A DNA stretch of 64,000 nucleotides, from contig JACVRA010000401.1 of assembly GCA_019828545.1 (NCBI GenBank), forward strand, positions 109,131 through 173,130, given 5' to 3'. Source of the stretch: Paracamarosporium sp. OC-R06-R3. Lineage: Eukaryota; Ascomycota; Dothideomycetes; Pleosporales; Didymosphaeriaceae. Made by a program: the position numbers and the translations under genes. The notes below the pieces were generated by a model, which saw only the letters and a program-made list of their open reading frames with translations, was not told where the DNA came from and made no database searches. Positions within the stretch are counted from its first letter, which is position 1. Each line of letters starts with the position of its first letter. Below, piece by piece: positions 59,173 to 64,000 of the stretch.

Positions 59173-60111
59173 ATGATGCCTATCACAAGGTCACAAAGCC
59201 GTGCAGGGATGAGCTTAGCACCCCGGTTTGGAGATGGTATCCGTCTAGGCGTGTCCAGCTCGCATTCGTCTAATCCAACGCCTCTTGCACAAACGACCAA
59301 ACGTATCGCCATGAATTCTTCCGCAAAGAACCAACAATGTACCAGAACCGACACTATCGAAGATGGGTTGGCGTCCGAAGGTGGCAACCCACCCGAAGCA
59401 TCGTGGTCGGGTTGGATGTTGTTTGTTCCATGGCGCCTCTACTTCCTCGTAGTCTCCGTCTTTGGTCCAGTTTTCTGCTTCGTAAGATGTCTATTTCGAA
59501 AAGGACGATATTTTTTCAAGAGGGTAACAGTAGACGACTACAATGGAACGATCGAGGTCGTCTTCGAAGTTAAGGATAGAGACGGCGTGGTCAGTGACAA
59601 ACACCATTACGCAAGAGGAACACTCGACACCGGTTCAAGACATCATAATTTCATCTCCTCAGACCTTGTCCGTATGTTTCATGGTATTCAACAGATTCAT
59701 TGCGAAACCCTTCCCGATGTTGTAGGCCTAGAAGGTCGACCGATAAGACCTCTTGGTATGGTAGAGGGTCGATGGGCTGCCCACGGATCTTCGAAATTCT
59801 ACAAATCAAGATTCCTAATATGCGAGAACGAATACTTCGACGTTATCATTGGTCTAAGCACAATGATTGAGTACAAGCTCTCTCGAGGCTTATCATCTGC
59901 CTATCCTGGGTTGCGCCCTGAACTTCCCAAAGTTGATAGTAAGTTCATCCTTGTCGTCACATATCATGATTGTTACTTATCCTCAATAGAGCGCACAAAC
60001 CCAATACACCAACAAACACAAAACGTAAAGAGCGAATCAAATGCTGCGGATAAACGAAAGCGCCAAAGTAGCAGTAAACCAACGGGGACAGACCAGACTA
60101 AACCTAAGTGA
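59173..60111 (+). CDS. Membrane-anchored retropepsin-like aspartic protease domain protein
   Basis: The frame runs 59173-60111. A 51-nt in-frame intron at 59939-59989 (donor gtaagt) is likely, giving 295 residues. After a basic, disordered N-terminus there is a hydrophobic segment (about residues 80-108, WMLFVPWRLYFLVVSVFG). The C-terminal domain has the single-domain aspartic protease signature: ARGTLDTGSRHHNFIS with the catalytic DTG, and, about 90 residues later, FDVIIGLSTM, the second hydrophobic-hydrophobic-Gly element. Such lone domains act as dimers in retroviruses, Ddi1 and plant or fungal relatives. No reverse transcriptase, integrase or gag part is nearby, so it looks like a domesticated or cellular gene. 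Confidence 0.7.
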   Translation: MMPITRSQSRAGMSLAPRFGDGIRLGVSSSHSSNPTPLAQTTKRIAMNSSAKNQQCTRTDTIEDGLASEGGNPPEASWSGWMLFVPWRLYFLVVSVFGPVFCFVRCLFRKGRYFFKRVTVDDYNGTIEVVFEVKDRDGVVSDKHHYARGTLDTGSRHHNFISSDLVRMFHGIQQIHCETLPDVVGLEGRPIRPLGMVEGRWAAHGSSKFYKSRFLICENEYFDVIIGLSTMIEYKLSRGLSSAYPGLRPELPKVDSKFILVVTYHDCYLSSIERTNPIHQQTQNVKSESNAADKRKRQSSSKPTGTDQTKPK

Positions 60112-60612
60112 ATATCGAAGCTCGTTGGAAGTCCTCTTGTTTATGACGGAAACGTGAATGTTGAAAGATATCAATGATTGCCAACGATCAACAAGGCTAA
60201 TTGAATTGATACCCATTGCCTGTACAGCACACTACGAATCGTGAAATAGTTTGAATACGTTTCGGAGGTCGTAGTAGTTCGTGTCGATGAATGCGTTCTG
60301 AGCTGTGTCGAGGCACGAAGGTCTGGTTGTATACGTTTTGCGTGACAGTGTCGGCCTTCACGCTATTTTGGTGGTTGTAGTCGATGGAACTATCAAAGGA
60401 TAGTCGATGAACAGTAATCGAACAAATTAGCGAAAGCTAATTTCATGGTTTATTATATGTTTTAGTAGGAACGCCATTCGACGTATCATCCCTAATTGTA
60501 GTTCTGGTTGGTAGCGAAAGTAGAGAGATGAACAATCCAATGGATGACGTTAACTACTAAATGACTATCGAAGGCCTCTTTCATCTTATTGTAACCCTCT
60601 AGCATCACCTAA
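60112..60612. other. Intergenic region
   Basis: No gene is seen in these 501 bp between two convergent genes. Confidence 0.35.
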
Positions 60613-61869
60613 TTACTTCTCAGAGCTGATAAAAACCACCTGAACCGCAGCAAATCTATAGATGATTAGTATATAAAAGTTTATTGGAATAAGTACGTAC
60701 GCCGCTGCGACAGCAAATACTTCGGCTCGTTTTGCATTTGTAAATGCGCTCAAACAAGCTGATATGAGGAAATTAAATCCCACTATGGCCCCAAGTCTAC
60801 CTTGCGGCGAGGAGATATTGTGAAGCACAACGATCGACAGAATGGGCATCAAAGATGCCGTCACGTTCGATACCCACCGCGTTATCTTCTTGACTGTTGA
60901 ATCCTCGTAACCGATAATTCCACGGTTGATTAGAAATGGCTTGACTCTCTTGAGACCACATTTGAAAAGATGCACTGCGTTTTCCGATACCAGCCTTGAA
61001 AATGCATCCTCTTGGCGACGTGCTTTCAACGTTACTAGGTCGTGTCGATGATCTTTTGGATTCTGAACCGATCCCCATATGCCACGATCTTCCCCTATCA
61101 AGGCAAGTGGACCCATCGCATCCGAGGAGAGGAAATACTGAATATACTTCATGTCCCACGGATTCGGTTCCTCGAGATTGTTGATAATAGATTGCTCGAT
61201 CAACGCTCGGTCTGACGATATTATTCATTAGATTTCGCTATTTGTCCTAAACGGTTATAAGGAGACGTACTGTATTTCTCTAAAATCTCCCGTATCTTCC
61301 AAACGAGGTCCCTTTGCTCTGTATGCTCGTCATCTTCCGGCTCATTGAGCCATTCGAAGTCTATCGCATAGCGGTCTCGCTTGCTCTGACCGTCCCTGCT
61401 ATCTCTTATTTCCTGTTCAACTAGTCTCTTCTCTAGCACCTCAAGCTCAGCTTGTAAATACAAAAGATTGCGAGCATTGAGTGCACTGAAGCTTCGGAAT
61501 ATCTGTGTCTCGGGGATCAGGCCCATTTGACCAGCTAGTCTTGGGTAGCCGGCCACAAGATTGTCTAAAGATGTGTTAAGACTCGGAGTCATCCTGTTGC
61601 GGTATAGTGGTTCACTGATGGTGGGTCTGATTGTACGACGACTTTCTGGTTTGAAAAGGCTGGAGGCTGCGGCAATTGTTTCATCTTTATATGTTTCTGC
61701 TGCCACATTTTCCTCAGCCTTGTAGCTAATGACATGCCAAATTGCCTTGTTTTGCCTCGTGCAGTAGTTTTGTATCTGTGCCTTGCTATTCTCTTGGTCA
61801 ATACCGCCACGTCAAATTTGTAGCTTTGCCATATTATTCAGGTATAGATTTTTTACTACCATTCCCCAT
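60613..61869 (-). CDS. DUF6594-like fungal membrane protein, three or four exons
   Basis: The firm minus-strand exons end at 61271 (first), then 61211-60701 and 60655-60613. The core begins near 61592 with an ATG (MTPSLNTS) followed by GYPRLAGQMGLIPETQIFRSFSAL, NLLYLQAELEVLEKRL and, after intron 1, EEPNPWDMKYI. Three C-terminal hydrophobic helices follow, and the last intron (45 nt) joins VAAA to FAAVQVVFI. This layout matches the large fungal DUF6594 group. Coding character extends upstream of 61592 (TRQNKAIWHVISYKAEEN), but an in-frame TGA lies at 61812-61814. A tiny first exon 61869-61860 spliced to 61792 would bypass it, giving 361 residues. Starting at 61592 gives 291 residues. The function is unknown. 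Confidence 0.7.
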
Positions 61870-62011
61870 TATTTTCGATTAAAATGAACTTTGAAGAGCG
61901 ATACAACCTTTGTGCAGCCTGAGTGTTCCTCGAGGGGCCAATGTGTTGGCAGCGAACTAGGCTGAGTTCAGCCTTGCTCCTGGTCCCTCGGGACCCTCCG
62001 GTTTCGCCAAT

Positions 62012-62677
62012 ATGAGTGGTCAGACCTTGTCTCTGATAACCCCGCAGCTCGTTAACTTAAATAACTGGCGTCTGCATCCACACGTTCAAGTTCCTTGCAT
62101 CCTTCGCTTCCTGCCTGAGGCTCCTTTCTTTTACTATTCGATGTATTGCCACATCACACCTTATTCAACGAACAGGGCTATCGAAACATTTCCCAAAGAA
62201 AACAATGAGATGCAGCAGAGTCTTTTATCGCTATTAATGCCGTCTTGGTTCGCCACTTTTGGCGTGAGTGACACTCTGCGCCGCGGCGTGGAAGCCTACT
62301 TACCCCGCCAGCATAAACCAACTTCATATGCGGTTACAGTAACGTTCCTTGGATATCATGGAAAAGCCCGGATCTGGCGTTTTGCGAGACTTACCATACG
62401 GCCTGATCTTAAAGTCAACGTTATTTCACAAAGACTGGTCATCGAAATCCTGGAGGCTGAGTTCGAGCGTACGAGTGCTAGGACTGTGGGGCACCTAGAT
62501 GGCGGAGAGCTAGTGACAATAGGTTACGTGGATCTGCAATGGCACCTGCACCCATCAATCAACGCTTATTGTGGCCCGACACGCTTCGAAGTAACAGAAG
62601 ACCGGGATCCTCCTTTCGATGCACTGCTTGGTTACGATGAATCGTTCAGATACGACCTCATACGAAAAGGTCGGTGA
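62012..62677 (+). CDS. Retropepsin-fold protein with degenerate catalytic motif
   Basis: This is a single-exon frame of 221 residues. The C-terminal ~130 residues echo the aspartic protease domain of the gene at 59173: ARLTIRPDLKVNVISQRLV sits where the catalytic D-T-G loop would be, and FDALLGYDES matches the FDVIIG element. Here the loop reads RPDLK, so the D-T/S-G triad is absent and activity is unlikely. I see no signal peptide or clear membrane helix. It may be a divergent paralogue kept for binding, or a decaying copy. The intact frame of 222 codons argues for function. Confidence 0.55.
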   Translation: MSGQTLSLITPQLVNLNNWRLHPHVQVPCILRFLPEAPFFYYSMYCHITPYSTNRAIETFPKENNEMQQSLLSLLMPSWFATFGVSDTLRRGVEAYLPRQHKPTSYAVTVTFLGYHGKARIWRFARLTIRPDLKVNVISQRLVIEILEAEFERTSARTVGHLDGGELVTIGYVDLQWHLHPSINAYCGPTRFEVTEDRDPPFDALLGYDESFRYDLIRKGR

Positions 62678-62756
62678 GCAAATTCGGAAAATTATCTATA
62701 CGTTAAACTCTACCCACGATTGAGATCAAACTGAAGACAAAAACATCAAGAGTAAA

Positions 62757-63011
62757 TTATACAGACTTCAAGATCATTCGCTTCCTGGCATCATATGTAG
62801 CATATCTGACGGGTTTCGTGTCAAAAACGTTGGTAGGATCAGGCTTGCAAGTGCTTTCTTCGTACCATCCAAGGATATCCAATTGACCGCGATTAGATAT
62901 TTTCATTAAATCAAGCAATATTTGATGTAATAATATGCGAGTTCTCCATTGTCGAAAGAGTTTACGGTGCTTCTTACATGCCCTTCGGTCTATGGTAAGC
63001 GATTGATTCAT
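62757..63011 (-). CDS. Small hypothetical protein
   Basis: This is an 84-residue frame with an ATG at 63009-63011. It is basic at the N-terminus (RRACKKHRKLFRQWRTR) and ends GQLDILGWYEESTCKP onward. No domain is recognised. It could be the last part of a larger, degraded gene. Confidence 0.3.
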   Translation of the reverse strand: MNQSLTIDRRACKKHRKLFRQWRTRILLHQILLDLMKISNRGQLDILGWYEESTCKPDPTNVFDTKPVRYATYDARKRMILKSV

Positions 63012-63470
63012 AAGAGTAGCCTAAACCAAACATACACGAACAGGCTCTAGGCTCTTTTCTAGGAGCCTTGAATGATTCGAAGTTCTTGAAAGGAACCGTC
63101 CTAAATGATCGACGAAAGAGTCCTTCTATTCACTATACCTACGTAGTTCCAAATTGAAAGACCTTGAGGTCGACCCGCTGTAGCATTTTCTCGGCATAGA
63201 ACCTCTAGAAGGCTATTGAGGGTCGTTTCCAATTATCAGACGGTACTCTCATAGAAATGCCCAGTATTTACTTATTTCAGCACTATGGATATCCACCCCC
63301 ACCACCTGCGAAGCCAGTAGCTGATTACCCATGACTCCACTGAAGAATCATCGCTTTGCCAAAACCCCAGTCCCTTAGAAAGAGGACTATACCCATTGTA
63401 CGGTCGCCGAAATAACTCTTTTCCTTTTGATTACGAAACATGTCATCAAAAACAAGCTCTTCAAGAAAGC

Positions 63471-63734
63471 CTATTCACCGTATGTGTGCTCTTCATTTTT
63501 CATACCAGTCTTCAGCGGTATTGATTGCATCTGAATATCTTGTATAAACATTTTCCATCTAGATGATAGGAAACCCACAATGACAATCGCATCCTTGCCA
63601 AATTTACAGAGACGCTTTATTATGGCCTCAGTGTGGAACGGACACATGAAGACACTAGGCTCGTGGGATTTTGCTGATGTTGTTTCACTGCCGTGAGTGA
63701 TCTGTGTAGGTAAAAACAACGGCTCTTTGTACAT
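63471..63734 (-). CDS. Short ORF of doubtful status
   Basis: This is an 87-residue frame with an ATG at 63732-63734. It contains a hydrophobic patch (DAIVIVGFLSS) but no recognisable motif. The region around it is AT-rich. It is recorded only because the window end offers nothing better. Confidence 0.15.
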   Translation of the reverse strand: MYKEPLFLPTQITHGSETTSAKSHEPSVFMCPFHTEAIIKRLCKFGKDAIVIVGFLSSRWKMFIQDIQMQSIPLKTGMKNEEHTYGE

Positions 63735-64000
63735 GCGAAAATTGTGTCTGTTGAGTATTGGACAATCGTTAGGACATTCTAGCTAGAACCGCCATAGAAA
63801 GAACAGCTTAGTAATTCGAGCAATGACATATTCTGAAAAGCTTTAAAAGAAATTATAGGGATTCTCCTGAACGACGAATCATTTTTAGGCACTGAAAAAT
63901 TGACGCATGCATGAGCCTAGATGTTAAATATGGCACCAGAGAATTATGCGTTGTGAAGAATATCGATATGTGTTCGTACGCAGTACGGATCAGATAAGGA

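Noticed and set aside
1..64000. tRNA genes, rRNA, CRISPR-like arrays, tandem repeats, complete transposons
   Set aside because: I looked for T-loop and D-loop motifs, direct repeat arrays and transposase or reverse transcriptase motifs on both strands and saw none I could support by eye. A dedicated scan would be needed to exclude them.

Overview
The window looks like nuclear DNA of a filamentous ascomycete, most likely a dothideomycete of the Pleosporales type. Almost every gene is split by short introns (about 45-60 nt) with GTRNGT donors, CTRAY branch points and YAG acceptors. The families are typically fungal: Zn2Cys6 regulators, a TRI12-type transporter, CFEM, DUF6594, DUF1593, PL4, PQ-loop. 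No ribosomal, tRNA or CRISPR feature was recognised. The gene models below were spliced by hand. Most joins keep frame and restore family motifs, but none has transcript support. Family names come from memory of the families, not from a search.

Region 1 (1-17.5 kb) is a dense metabolic block. It holds the 3' end of a Baeyer-Villiger-type flavin monooxygenase, a Far/CTF1-like Zn2Cys6 regulator, and five consecutive minus-strand genes (PRISE-like reductase, TRI12-type MFS transporter, EthD-domain protein, zinc alcohol dehydrogenase, HGGG alpha/beta hydrolase). An acyl-CoA dehydrogenase and an aminoglycoside-phosphotransferase-like kinase follow on the plus strand. Together they read like a ketone/ester/hydroxy-acid catabolic cluster: oxidise or reduce a carbonyl, insert oxygen, hydrolyse the ester, then pass acids to CoA-dependent degradation.

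Region 2 (18-40 kb) is mixed. It contains a GT8-like glycosyltransferase, an ankyrin protein, a regulator with two tandem Zn2Cys6 clusters, a BTB/POZ protein, a secreted protein of unknown family, a CFEM GPI-anchored protein, a secreted rhamnogalacturonan lyase (PL4) divergent from a secreted predicted toroid protein, and two tandem paralogues, only one of which carries a RING finger.

Region 3 (40-58 kb) alternates intact genes (DUF1593/Sde182-like, PQ-loop, another Zn2Cys6 regulator, HTD2-like dehydratase) with decayed genes: a RING protein, an AAA+ ATPase, a zinc alcohol dehydrogenase, and one or two unidentified ones. Many in-frame stops are of the kind C-to-T changes produce.

Region 4 (59-64 kb) has two retropepsin-like single-domain proteins on either side of a DUF6594-like membrane protein, then short ORFs of doubtful status.
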